Positions 43,114 through 51,974 of a stretch of DNA of 64,000 nt are shown here, piece by piece (position 1 is the first letter of the stretch; every line of letters begins with the position of its first letter). A program made the translations under genes and the position numbers. This DNA comes from Nitrospira sp. (lineage in GTDB: Bacteria > Nitrospirota > Nitrospiria > Nitrospirales > Nitrospiraceae). The stretch is from positions 62,001 to 126,000 of the forward strand of contig VOPT01000001.1 in assembly GCA_009594865.1 (NCBI GenBank), read 5' to 3'. Under the pieces are notes generated by a model. The model searched no databases. It was not told the origin of the DNA and saw nothing but the letters and a program-made list of their open reading frames with translations.

Positions 43114-44949
43114 ATGAAGCGCAAGGATCGCGCGTTAAACATCCTGGCATGGTGCTACCGACAGCTGAACCGCATTCTCCCCTGGTACCGCCTCCCCAAA
43201 ATTCTCGGCATCGGCAATCTCGTCGCGCTCCGGCATGACCTGCGACGCTGGAACCTCTTTGACACTGGCCCCCTCATGGCTGGCCACGGAACACGCCACT
43301 GTCCGTTTCACCGCAAGGACCTCGATGAACGACGGGCGGACGGCTCGCACAACGATCTTCAGCTCCCCTCTATGGGCAGCGCTGGTTGTCCCTTTGGTCG
43401 AAATGCTCCATTCGAGACCATCTCGTCGCCTGCCGAACCGGGTCTCGAAACACCGAGCCCCCGCGCCATCAGCCGGTTGCTTATGACACGCACGCAATTT
43501 ATCCCGGCAACCTCCCTAAATCTCCTGGCCGCCGCCTGGATTCAGTTTCAGGTTCACGACTGGTTCGGCCATGAACAGGAACATGAGGCCTCGGCTCCGA
43601 TCCCACTGGCGGAAGATGACATTTGGCGCGACAATCCCATGATGGTCCGTCGTACCAAGGAGGCGGCTGGCGCGAGAAGTGGGTGTCCGGCCAAAATCCC
43701 GATCTTCCTCAATACAGAAACCCATTGGTGGGATGCGTCACAGCTCTATGGCAGCAGCGCACAACGGCAACTGGACGTTCGCGGGCAACGAGACGGAAAA
43801 CTCAAACTTGATCATGGACGTCTGCCGTCGATGGAGAAACTCGACGGGGAACTCCCTGGCATCGACCTCACCGGATTCAATGACAATTACTGGATCGGCC
43901 TCAGCCTGTTTCATACGCTCTTTGCGCGGGAACACAATGCCATCTGCGAGATGTTACTCACTCACTATCCTTCGTGGACGGATGAGCAACTTTTCCAAAA
44001 AGCTCGCCTCATTAATGCCGCGCTGATCGCCAAGATCCACACGGTGGAGTGGACACCAGCCCTGCTCCAGCATCCCACGCTCGACAGCGGCATGAAAGCC
44101 AATTGGTGGGGCCTGCTCGGCAAACAGATTCGAACGCGAATGGGGCGACTCAGCGACAGCGAAGTGTGGAGCGGGATTCCGGGTTCGCCTCCTGATCACC
44201 ATACAGCCCCCTATGCCATGACCGAAGAATTTGCTGCAGTCTACCGGCTGCATCCGCTCATTCCCGACGAGTACCGCTTCTTCTCGCTGACCGATTCGTC
44301 CTTGAGTCATTACAAATCATTCCCTGATATCCAGGGCAATCAGACCCGTTCGACCATCGAGAAAGTGGGCATCGACAATGTGTGGTTTTCGTTCGGACTG
44401 GCTCACCCCGGACAATTGACGCTCGGCAACTTCCCGCGCTTCCTTCAGGAGTTCCGCCGCATCAAGCGATTGCCGAACGGAGATCCCGATGTCTTGGACG
44501 TGGCGGCCATCGATATCTTTCGCGATCGGGAGCGAGGAGTTCCTCGCTACAATGCGTTCCGGCGCATGCTCCGCTTGAAACCGATCAAGAGCTTCAAGGC
44601 ATTGAATCCAGAATGGGCCAAACATCTGCACGATCTCTACGAAGGCGATCTCGAACGACTGGACCTGATGGTCGGGCTCTATGCGGAAACACCGCCGCCT
44701 GGCTTTGCCATCAGCGACACGGCCTTTCGAATTTTTACGCTGATGGCGCCGCGCCGGCTCAAGAGCGATCGATTTTTCACGGCCGATTTTCGACCGGACG
44801 TGTATACATCCGCCGGCATCGATTGGGTGCAGGACCATGACCTCACGAGCGTATTGCTTCGCCACTACCCGTCGTTGGCGCCGGCCCTTCGAGGCCTCGG
44901 CAATCCGTTCTTCCCCTGGCACAACGTCCATGAGCCGGTGTCGCGGTAG
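43114..44949 (+). CDS. Animal-type haem peroxidase family protein, cyclooxygenase/alpha-dioxygenase-like
   Basis: 611 residues. Distal His148 is in AAAWIQFQVHDWFGHE; the conserved WWDASQLYG (205-213) and LFAREHNAICEML (269-281) follow; EEFAAVYRLHPLIPD has Tyr377 three residues before proximal His380, matching the catalytic Tyr385 and haem-binding His388 of cyclooxygenases. VPRYNAFRR is also shared with plant alpha-dioxygenases. This predicts a fatty-acid dioxygenase rather than a simple peroxidase. No signal peptide is evident. It is the first of three rightward genes, before a lipoxygenase-like gene. Confidence 0.9.
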   Translation: MKRKDRALNILAWCYRQLNRILPWYRLPKILGIGNLVALRHDLRRWNLFDTGPLMAGHGTRHCPFHRKDLDERRADGSHNDLQLPSMGSAGCPFGRNAPFETISSPAEPGLETPSPRAISRLLMTRTQFIPATSLNLLAAAWIQFQVHDWFGHEQEHEASAPIPLAEDDIWRDNPMMVRRTKEAAGARSGCPAKIPIFLNTETHWWDASQLYGSSAQRQLDVRGQRDGKLKLDHGRLPSMEKLDGELPGIDLTGFNDNYWIGLSLFHTLFAREHNAICEMLLTHYPSWTDEQLFQKARLINAALIAKIHTVEWTPALLQHPTLDSGMKANWWGLLGKQIRTRMGRLSDSEVWSGIPGSPPDHHTAPYAMTEEFAAVYRLHPLIPDEYRFFSLTDSSLSHYKSFPDIQGNQTRSTIEKVGIDNVWFSFGLAHPGQLTLGNFPRFLQEFRRIKRLPNGDPDVLDVAAIDIFRDRERGVPRYNAFRRMLRLKPIKSFKALNPEWAKHLHDLYEGDLERLDLMVGLYAETPPPGFAISDTAFRIFTLMAPRRLKSDRFFTADFRPDVYTSAGIDWVQDHDLTSVLLRHYPSLAPALRGLGNPFFPWHNVHEPVSR

Positions 44950-45027
44950 CAACCATGAAGAGGACCCTCGAAGCGACGGCATCGAGCGCTGATCGCCGCC
45001 GTGGTTTCTTTCTCAGAGAGGATGCCC

Positions 45028-46626
45028 ATGTCCCTGATCACATCACTGCAATGGATGGTCCGTAAGGGGTTCTGGAACGGCGTCGCCAGGGCAAAATATC
45101 GTATGACTCGTCCCAAGAACGTCACGACGGTGGCCGTGCGGCGATCACCGGTGACGCTGATTCCCTTCACAGAATCCTTTCCCGCCATTCCCGTTGCGGG
45201 CATCCGCGTCGCAAAGCAGGTCCCACAGGATGAACGGCAGGCAGTTGCCGAGATCATGATGCGCTTGTTTGCCAATTTCTGCAGGGTGTGGTCTCCCATG
45301 CAGGCTGGAAGGCCTGACATTGCAACTAATCCCCATCAGGCTTTGGACGAGGCCTACAGCCGACCCCACCGTCGGGCAGTCTTGCGGAAGGCGGCTGCGG
45401 TCCGACTCGATCCGCAACGGATGCTGCGTACCCCGACAATGCCGGTCGAGCTCCAGATCCCTGCTGATTTGGGAATGCTGGCCCTCCGTGGCCCCTATGC
45501 GGGATATCTCCGAAAGGCGTCCCATAGCCCCGATTGCTTCGAATGGGACATCGAGGGGCTCCGTTCGTACAGCCACCATTCGGACCTCTACGCTCCCTGG
45601 GCCCATGTACTGTTCAAGGCGGATCCCGCGCAGGCCTCACTCATTCCCGTCCGGATACGGTGCGAACTCGGTTCGGTCCATCCCCGCGATGCGCACTGGG
45701 CGCTGGCCACGCGAATCGCCGTGTGCGCCGCCACGACTCATACGGCATTAGTTCGACATTGGACCTGGACGCACCTGATCGGAGGCGAGTATTTCTCAGC
45801 CGCCACCCGCACTCACCTGGCGCCAGATCATCCCCTGTGCCGGCTGCTGTGGCCCCACATGGTCGGCACACATACGAGTAATCGGCTGGCCACTCTTGGT
45901 CAGCTGATGCCCGACGGAGACTTTGAAGCCATCTATAGCCTGACCTATTCCGGATTATGCCAACTCATAGGGAAGGCCGGTCAGGACTTCAATCTACGCT
46001 CTTGCGATCCGGATGAAGACGCGCGTGATCGAGGGCTACTCGAGAGCGGGCTCCCGATGCAGACCTTCTGGAACTGCCGAAGAATCTTTCGGGTGTTTCA
46101 GGCCCACGCAGAACGGTATCTGCGGCTGTACTTTGCGGACGAGGACATCCGGACGGATCAGTCGATTCGCAATTGGCTGAGTGAGCTGACTCGCTTGTTG
46201 CCGAACGGGCTCGGCCTCGCCTCGGCTCCGCTGACCTGTGCCGCGTTGGCACGAGTGGTCGCTCGATTCATGTACTTGGCTTCCGTCCAGCATGAACAAC
46301 TCGGCACACAACTTTGGAACTACCAGCTCTGGGCGCATACCCATCCCGTGCGGGTGTATCGTGATGGCCGTCGGCTGCCGGAAGATGTGTACCAACGGCT
46401 GGTCAACTCCAACTATGTACTCAATGTGGTCCGGGCGCCCCTGCTGCAGGATTATGCGCCGCTCGCGCTGGTAGAAACCGGACGTCCTGAGCGGCACCCG
46501 CGCGCGGAAGCTGCCTTCGCGCAGTTGCGGGTTGATTTGGCCCGGCTTCAGCGAAAGATGGAGCGCAAACCGTGGGCACCCTGGACGCTATATCCAGCCG
46601 ATCTCGAGGCGAACATCAATGCCTAA
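45028..46626 (+). CDS. Lipoxygenase family protein
   Basis: 532 residues, short like bacterial and minimal lipoxygenases and lacking the PLAT domain. The catalytic domain shows LVRHWTWTHLIGGEYF, matching the lipoxygenase HWxxTH with iron ligands His244 and His249, then LAPDHPLCRLLWPHM, and VQHEQLG for the third His (His422). The usual Asn four residues later is Gly426, and the chain ends in NINA rather than Ile. Its terminal carboxylate could still bind iron. The start at 45028 follows AGAGG by six bases. It should oxygenate fatty acids if iron is bound. The stop overlaps the kinase gene start. Confidence 0.82.
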   Translation: MSLITSLQWMVRKGFWNGVARAKYRMTRPKNVTTVAVRRSPVTLIPFTESFPAIPVAGIRVAKQVPQDERQAVAEIMMRLFANFCRVWSPMQAGRPDIATNPHQALDEAYSRPHRRAVLRKAAAVRLDPQRMLRTPTMPVELQIPADLGMLALRGPYAGYLRKASHSPDCFEWDIEGLRSYSHHSDLYAPWAHVLFKADPAQASLIPVRIRCELGSVHPRDAHWALATRIAVCAATTHTALVRHWTWTHLIGGEYFSAATRTHLAPDHPLCRLLWPHMVGTHTSNRLATLGQLMPDGDFEAIYSLTYSGLCQLIGKAGQDFNLRSCDPDEDARDRGLLESGLPMQTFWNCRRIFRVFQAHAERYLRLYFADEDIRTDQSIRNWLSELTRLLPNGLGLASAPLTCAALARVVARFMYLASVQHEQLGTQLWNYQLWAHTHPVRVYRDGRRLPEDVYQRLVNSNYVLNVVRAPLLQDYAPLALVETGRPERHPRAEAAFAQLRVDLARLQRKMERKPWAPWTLYPADLEANINA

Positions 46627-49357
46627 CGGACCGATGGCGGAAATATCTGACCGCCCCGAAGCGATGGAGGAGCGGCCGTACTCGCTTTTAACGAAAGAGC
46701 ACACCATTCTCGAACGTCCGCTGATGGCGTTTCGTCCATTCGGCATCGATGAGCAGAGACGCAAAATCGCGGACGTGAGCGGCACCCTGGTCTTGTCCAG
46801 CATTCAACACCTCGAGAAGTGTGTGGAAAAAAGCGCGGGGCGAGATGCTGCGGACGCCGCCGTGGAACAACTATGTCGGCTCCTGAACGAGCGTATACCG
46901 GACTCGGCGTACCATGTCACCTCCGCGTTTCTCAGGAAGGAATGGAACAGTTATTCCTATGAGTTCCTCAGTTACCTTCGCGAGTTCTGCAAACAACTCT
47001 CGGGCGATCCGGACTTCCATTTCAATACCGGCTTGACCAAGGTGATCTCTCCGGTCTTTCGTGTCCTGGCCAGACCCTTTTCATTGGCCCAATTCTCCCG
47101 GCTCGCCCTCTATTGGGCCCAGCGATATACCCAAGGGACCGTCGAATGTGAAGTAGCGGAGGTGACTGATCACTCGATGATTTACCGCCTGCGCTTTACC
47201 GACCATACCCTCCGGCAATTCGGCCCCTATCTCAAAGCCTGCGCACAACAGGTCTGTGCATCGACAAAAGGCCGCATGGTGGCCGCCCCCACGCTGATTC
47301 ATGGAGGTCCGGCCGCCACCGTGACGGATCGGGCCTGCATCGTCGAGGGGGATCCCTGGTGCGAATGGGAGGTCCGATGGCATCCCGAGCCAGCGCTGTC
47401 CTACTGGTTTTTGGGAGCCCTGCTTCCCGGCGTATTGGCGTGGACCTATCTCCGCCGCTACTATCCCGCCGTATCTGGAGTCGAGGCGCTGCTCGTTGTC
47501 CTGATCCCCATTACCATGACTGCGCTCGTCACCGAGCTTCGTCAACGCAGTCTAGCACGCCGACGTGAATCCCTGATCCGGGAGCAAATGCAATTCGTAG
47601 ACGCGCGGTACGAAGACTTGCGCGACGCCTTCGTGGAACAGGAGCAGACACGAGTCGAGCTGCGGCGTAAGGTCAGTCAACTCACAGCGCTCAATCGTGC
47701 GGGGCTTGGCTTCAACTCCACGCTGGACCGTGAATCCCTTGTGCAAACCGTTCTGGCTACCCTGATACAAGACTTGCACTACGACCGCGCGATGATCAGC
47801 TTTTACGACCCGGAGCGCCGCATGTTATACGGCGGACGGATCCTCGGCGTTTCGGAGGAGATTGCAGAATTCGTCCGGCGACGGGAATTGCTGGTTACCG
47901 ATCCGGACGGGTTTCCGGCTTCCGCCCTGCGCGACGGCAAACCACTCCTCGTCCAGGATATCGCCGATCTTTGGAAGCACCTCCATCCGGCCAACCAGGA
48001 ATTGGCGCTCCTCACTGGCACCAGGTCTCTGATTTGGGTCCCCCTGATCGCAAAGGGCCGGATCCTCGGGACTCTCACGGTCGATCGTACGGCACCCAAC
48101 ACCTTGACAAGCGAAGACCTTGAGCTGATGGTGACTCTCGGCAACCAGGTCGCAATTGCCTTCGATAATGCCGCGGCCTATGCGCAGATCGAAGAAATGA
48201 ACATCGGACTGGAGTCGAAAGTCCGTGAACGCACCGCCGAGTTGGAACGCGCCGACCGATCGCGATCACTCTTCCTTTCTCATGTCTCTCATGAGCTCAG
48301 AACGCCGCTGACCTCGGTAAAGGGATTTGTCGAAAATCTGCTCGACGGCCTCACCGGCCCGCTGAACGAAAAGCAACAGCGGTACTTAAGCCGTATTGTG
48401 GACAATGTTGGCCGCCTCATTCGTATGATCAATGACCTCCTGGACCGCACCAGAATCGAAACCGGGCAATTGACGTTGTCGCCCGCCGAAGTTGATCTCG
48501 AACGCTGCATCGCCGAGGTCATCGAGCAATTACGCCCTCTCGCCTTGGAGAAAGAGCAACTCCTCACGACCGAATACCCGTCGTCCCCTGTTATCGTGTG
48601 GGCGGACCGAGACCGGTTGATTCAGATCGTTACCAATCTCGTCCACAACGCCATCAAGTTTACACAGCGGGGAGGACTGGTTTCAGTTCATGTCACCACG
48701 CCACAGTCTGGCCAGGCCAACGTTTGCGTCTGTGACACGGGGCCCGGCATTCCGCCAGAATTCCTCGAAAAAGTATTCGATCCCTTCTTCCGCATGGGGC
48801 AAGAGGCACGCAGCGGATCGAAAGGCCTCGGGCTCGGGTTATCTATCGTGAAAACCCTCGTCGATCTTCATCATGGACAGGTAGCTGTGCGCAGCCAACC
48901 AGGGGTAGGGACGGAATTCACCGTGGGGCTACCCATGATCCCGGCTTCTACACTCACATTATCCGATCAGACCACAGACAAACGTCTGCTCATTGTGGAT
49001 GATGACCCCGACATTCGTCAGCTCCTCGTGGATCGCCTGAGCGCCGACGGGTATGAGGTCGTAACAGCCGTGGATGGGGCCCAGGCGATACAGACGATTC
49101 AAGAATGCCGATTTTCAGGAGTGCTCCTCGATATCGGCATACCTGGGATCAACGGTCTGGAGGTGCTGCGTCAGGTGAGGCAGTCGAACCAGCAACTTCC
49201 CATCATCATCATTACCGCCGCCGAATCGAAAGATCTTGCCGTTCATTCTATTAGTCTCGGTGCACAGGCTTATGTACTCAAGCCGTTTGACTCGAAAGAA
49301 CTTGAGCAGGTCGTGGACCATTGGTTTACGCGAGTGATGCTTAAGTCCAGTCCATAG
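46619..49357 (+). CDS. Membrane hybrid histidine kinase with N-terminal V4R-like and GAF sensors
   Basis: About 912 residues. The N-terminal 250 end with ACIVEGDPWCEWEV, the CxxxGDPxCEWE pattern of V4R/haem-NO-binding-like ligand domains. Two membrane helices (about 261-310), a coiled coil, a GAF domain (361-521), HisKA with phosphorylated His558 (SHVSHELRTPL), a HATPase domain (NAIKFTQRGG, DTGPGIPPEF, GLGLGLSIV), and a C-terminal receiver (LLIVDDDPD, Asp in GVLLDIGIP, Lys in YVLKPF) follow. The ATG overlaps the lipoxygenase stop by eight bases, so it is co-translated. V4R domains bind small, often hydrophobic ligands, so sensing an oxylipin or lipid is plausible. Confidence 0.85.
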   Translation: MPNGPMAEISDRPEAMEERPYSLLTKEHTILERPLMAFRPFGIDEQRRKIADVSGTLVLSSIQHLEKCVEKSAGRDAADAAVEQLCRLLNERIPDSAYHVTSAFLRKEWNSYSYEFLSYLREFCKQLSGDPDFHFNTGLTKVISPVFRVLARPFSLAQFSRLALYWAQRYTQGTVECEVAEVTDHSMIYRLRFTDHTLRQFGPYLKACAQQVCASTKGRMVAAPTLIHGGPAATVTDRACIVEGDPWCEWEVRWHPEPALSYWFLGALLPGVLAWTYLRRYYPAVSGVEALLVVLIPITMTALVTELRQRSLARRRESLIREQMQFVDARYEDLRDAFVEQEQTRVELRRKVSQLTALNRAGLGFNSTLDRESLVQTVLATLIQDLHYDRAMISFYDPERRMLYGGRILGVSEEIAEFVRRRELLVTDPDGFPASALRDGKPLLVQDIADLWKHLHPANQELALLTGTRSLIWVPLIAKGRILGTLTVDRTAPNTLTSEDLELMVTLGNQVAIAFDNAAAYAQIEEMNIGLESKVRERTAELERADRSRSLFLSHVSHELRTPLTSVKGFVENLLDGLTGPLNEKQQRYLSRIVDNVGRLIRMINDLLDRTRIETGQLTLSPAEVDLERCIAEVIEQLRPLALEKEQLLTTEYPSSPVIVWADRDRLIQIVTNLVHNAIKFTQRGGLVSVHVTTPQSGQANVCVCDTGPGIPPEFLEKVFDPFFRMGQEARSGSKGLGLGLSIVKTLVDLHHGQVAVRSQPGVGTEFTVGLPMIPASTLTLSDQTTDKRLLIVDDDPDIRQLLVDRLSADGYEVVTAVDGAQAIQTIQECRFSGVLLDIGIPGINGLEVLRQVRQSNQQLPIIIITAAESKDLAVHSISLGAQAYVLKPFDSKELEQVVDHWFTRVMLKSSP

Positions 49358-49572
49358 GGATCCCACAGAAGTCGTGCGCGAATGACCTTGCTTCGCCCAA
49401 GTGTCGTCCCGCCTGGGATTAATCGCCCAGCGACACCCCCCAAACACCAGTCCGGACCATGACCTCGGACGACAAAGCCGCCTCATCCGTCACGAAGATG
49501 TCCAAGCCGCCCTCTCAGCCATACCAATTCGAAATGTGTTATCGTCACGAAGACGAACATCGGTGTGGCGTT

Positions 49573-50862
49573 ATGACCTTCTACTCCAGCAGATTGGTGA
49601 CACTTCCTCACATTTTGCTGTGGCTCGCCCTGCCGGTGATTATCGACGCTCCCGTGCTTGCAGCCACTCCGATCTTCACGTATACCGACGAGGCCGGAGT
49701 TCAAACGCTGACCGACGACTTCAGGTCCATCCCCGAGCAGTACCGCTCCCAGCTGACGCAGCCCAGCCTCGACCGGCCGACAGCTCCGGAAGTACCGGCA
49801 CCGGCGGTGGCACCTGAAATTCAGTCGCGCTCGGCCGATGTGCGGACCATCACCGCGAGCGGCGAATACCGCATGGGTGATCATGATAGCCGCGCCGATG
49901 CCGTTCGCTTGGCGACGGAAGCCGCAAAGCTGGACGCGCTCGAACAGGTCGCGACCTACATCGAGCGCATCACCGAAGTGAAAGATTTGAACGTCACGCG
50001 CGATGATATCCGCAGCTTCACCGCTGGAGTCGTCAAGGAGATCGACCAGAAGGTGTCAACGAGGCTGGAACAGGATCACGTCGTGATTCGTGTGGACATC
50101 ACCGGGGAAGTCGAACCACGGAACGTGGTTCACGCCATTGCCGCGCTCCGAGAGAACGACCAGGCGCGGCAGGAACTCCTCGCGCTCCGGGCGGAAACTG
50201 ATCGACTCCAGGCACAAGTCGACGACACCAACCGCGCGCTGGCCGCCGCCTCAACTCCTTCCGAGGTGCAGCAATACACGGATCAGCGTCAGGACATGCT
50301 CGACCAGATGCAGGCCAACGCGCTCCTGTCACAGGCCTGGACGAGTTGGACCTATCCGACATTGGGCTTCTACTCGTATCCCTGGTTCGGAGTTTCTGGC
50401 ATCAACGGCCTGTTGCTCCAAGCCCAACGCCTGTCGCCGTATCATCGCCACCTCCCGCTCGCGCAACGGATGATCACGGCGAACAACAGTACGTCGCCCG
50501 CACAGCCGCCGGTCTCCGCGCCGCCGCACCCCTCGCTACTCGTTCCGCCGCTGCCGCATGTGCATCAATATCAGGCCCCGCCGCTCCTCAACAGCCATGG
50601 CCAGCAGGCCAAGGTGGGCGACGTGGTGGTCATCCCGACACCCAGGTCGATTCCCCCGACTGCGCAATACACCCCTCAAGCGCCGCCCTACCAGGTCCAC
50701 CCCAACCATTTCTGGCGGCCCAGCCCCCCGAACATTCAGAGCTTCCCGTCGGTACCGCAGCACCGACCATCGGTCAGCATGGCGCCCCGCTCATCCGACG
50801 GGCATACCGGGCATAGCGGAGGCGGGCATTCCCACAGCGGCGGTGGCCACCGCGGGCGATAA
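49573..50862 (+). CDS. Exported protein with DUF4124-like start and LPP20/FlgT-like domain
   Basis: About 429 residues. Signal peptide (LPHILLWLALPVIIDAPVLA) is followed by IFTYTDEAGVQTLTDDFRSI, the DUF4124 pattern, then a 100-residue domain (SADVRTITASGEYRMGDHDS to VVIRVDITGEVEP) resembling LPP20/FlgT-type domains, a coiled coil (ENDQARQELLALRAETDRLQ), and a Pro/His/Gly-rich tail. It is an envelope protein of unknown role. The longer frame from 49459 includes unrelated upstream sequence; this ATG gives the signal peptide. Confidence 0.75.
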   Translation: MTFYSSRLVTLPHILLWLALPVIIDAPVLAATPIFTYTDEAGVQTLTDDFRSIPEQYRSQLTQPSLDRPTAPEVPAPAVAPEIQSRSADVRTITASGEYRMGDHDSRADAVRLATEAAKLDALEQVATYIERITEVKDLNVTRDDIRSFTAGVVKEIDQKVSTRLEQDHVVIRVDITGEVEPRNVVHAIAALRENDQARQELLALRAETDRLQAQVDDTNRALAAASTPSEVQQYTDQRQDMLDQMQANALLSQAWTSWTYPTLGFYSYPWFGVSGINGLLLQAQRLSPYHRHLPLAQRMITANNSTSPAQPPVSAPPHPSLLVPPLPHVHQYQAPPLLNSHGQQAKVGDVVVIPTPRSIPPTAQYTPQAPPYQVHPNHFWRPSPPNIQSFPSVPQHRPSVSMAPRSSDGHTGHSGGGHSHSGGGHRGR

Positions 50863-50967
50863 CCGCGCGTGTGAGCCGAGTTCTCTGCGAGGCGTTGCAG
50901 GAGCATCTTCGTAGGCACCCGAGAATAACTCGGAGGCTTCCCAATCCATTTCGAGTATAGTGAGGCG

Positions 50968-51867
50968 ATGGCGCCTCGAATAACTCATCGGGCCGGCACG
51001 TATTCGCACCACAGACGTCGATCCCATCGCAGGCTGACGTTCACCTCACTGTGGCGATTCACCGGGCGCCGATGGCGTAACCTTCGAGCATTCCTGCGCG
51101 CGGTGGGAAACACGCATCCCGTGCCGCGGCTGCTCATCGGCGCCATCCTCCTCGCCTGCTTCTGGGTCACCCTGAACTGGACCTATCACGCCATCAACAA
51201 ACCGACCGAAGTGTTGTTTCCTCTGGAAGACGCGCTGGATAAAAACCCTGCGGCTACATGGCAGGAATACGGTCCGCTCTTTCGGGAACATTCCACGGCG
51301 ATCATCACGCCGGACCTTCTCGCGGCGCTGGCCCAGGTGGAGGGAGCGGGCAATCCCGTGGCACGGACCTATTGGCGCTGGCGATTGTCCTGGAATCCCT
51401 TCGACTGGTACCGGCCTGCCTCGAGCGCCGTCGGGATGTTTCAACTGACCGATGGCACATTTCGGGAGGCGAAACGCTACTGCATCCACAATCATGTGGT
51501 GGTCGAAGACGGCCCGTGGAACGATCTACATTCGTGCTGGTTCAACAGCCTCTATACGCGCATTGTTCCGAGCCATGCCATCGAGTTGACTGCCGCCTTG
51601 CTCGATCGTCAGGTCGCCGCGACCATCGACAGCCGGCGGCAGGCCTCGACCACCAGGCAACAGAAGCAAGACCTCGCAGCCGTGATCCACCTCTGCGGCG
51701 CGGGAGCCGGCCATGCCTTCGTCGCTCGCGGCTTCCACCTGACTCCCCACCAGAAATGCGGAGATCATCACGCCGGCACGTACCTGGCCAGGGTCAACGG
51801 CCTGAAGTTACAATTCGCGCGGCTCGCTACCGGCAGCAGCCTTCAACGGCTGGTGAAACCGCGCTGA
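50968..51867 (+). CDS. Membrane-anchored lytic transglycosylase-like protein
   Basis: 299 residues. A basic N-terminus (about 1-50) and one membrane helix (RLLIGAILLACFWVTLNWTY, about 54-74) anchor a periplasmic SLT-type domain. DLLAALAQVEGAGNP holds the likely catalytic Glu, and SSAVGMFQLTDGTFREAKRY is the GxxQ/LM motif. A second helical part has HLCGAGAGHAFVARGF. It should cut peptidoglycan glycan strands. The residue order is typical though the sequence is divergent. Confidence 0.8.
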   Translation: MAPRITHRAGTYSHHRRRSHRRLTFTSLWRFTGRRWRNLRAFLRAVGNTHPVPRLLIGAILLACFWVTLNWTYHAINKPTEVLFPLEDALDKNPAATWQEYGPLFREHSTAIITPDLLAALAQVEGAGNPVARTYWRWRLSWNPFDWYRPASSAVGMFQLTDGTFREAKRYCIHNHVVVEDGPWNDLHSCWFNSLYTRIVPSHAIELTAALLDRQVAATIDSRRQASTTRQQKQDLAAVIHLCGAGAGHAFVARGFHLTPHQKCGDHHAGTYLARVNGLKLQFARLATGSSLQRLVKPR

Positions 51868-51974
51868 AACGACCTCCCTCTGCTGAACCAGGCATTCTGC
51901 CTGCCGGCTAGGGTTTCCCCGAGTGTCCCCAAGCGGCCCGATGGGATCAACTCACGAGGGGGCCCTACACAGCC

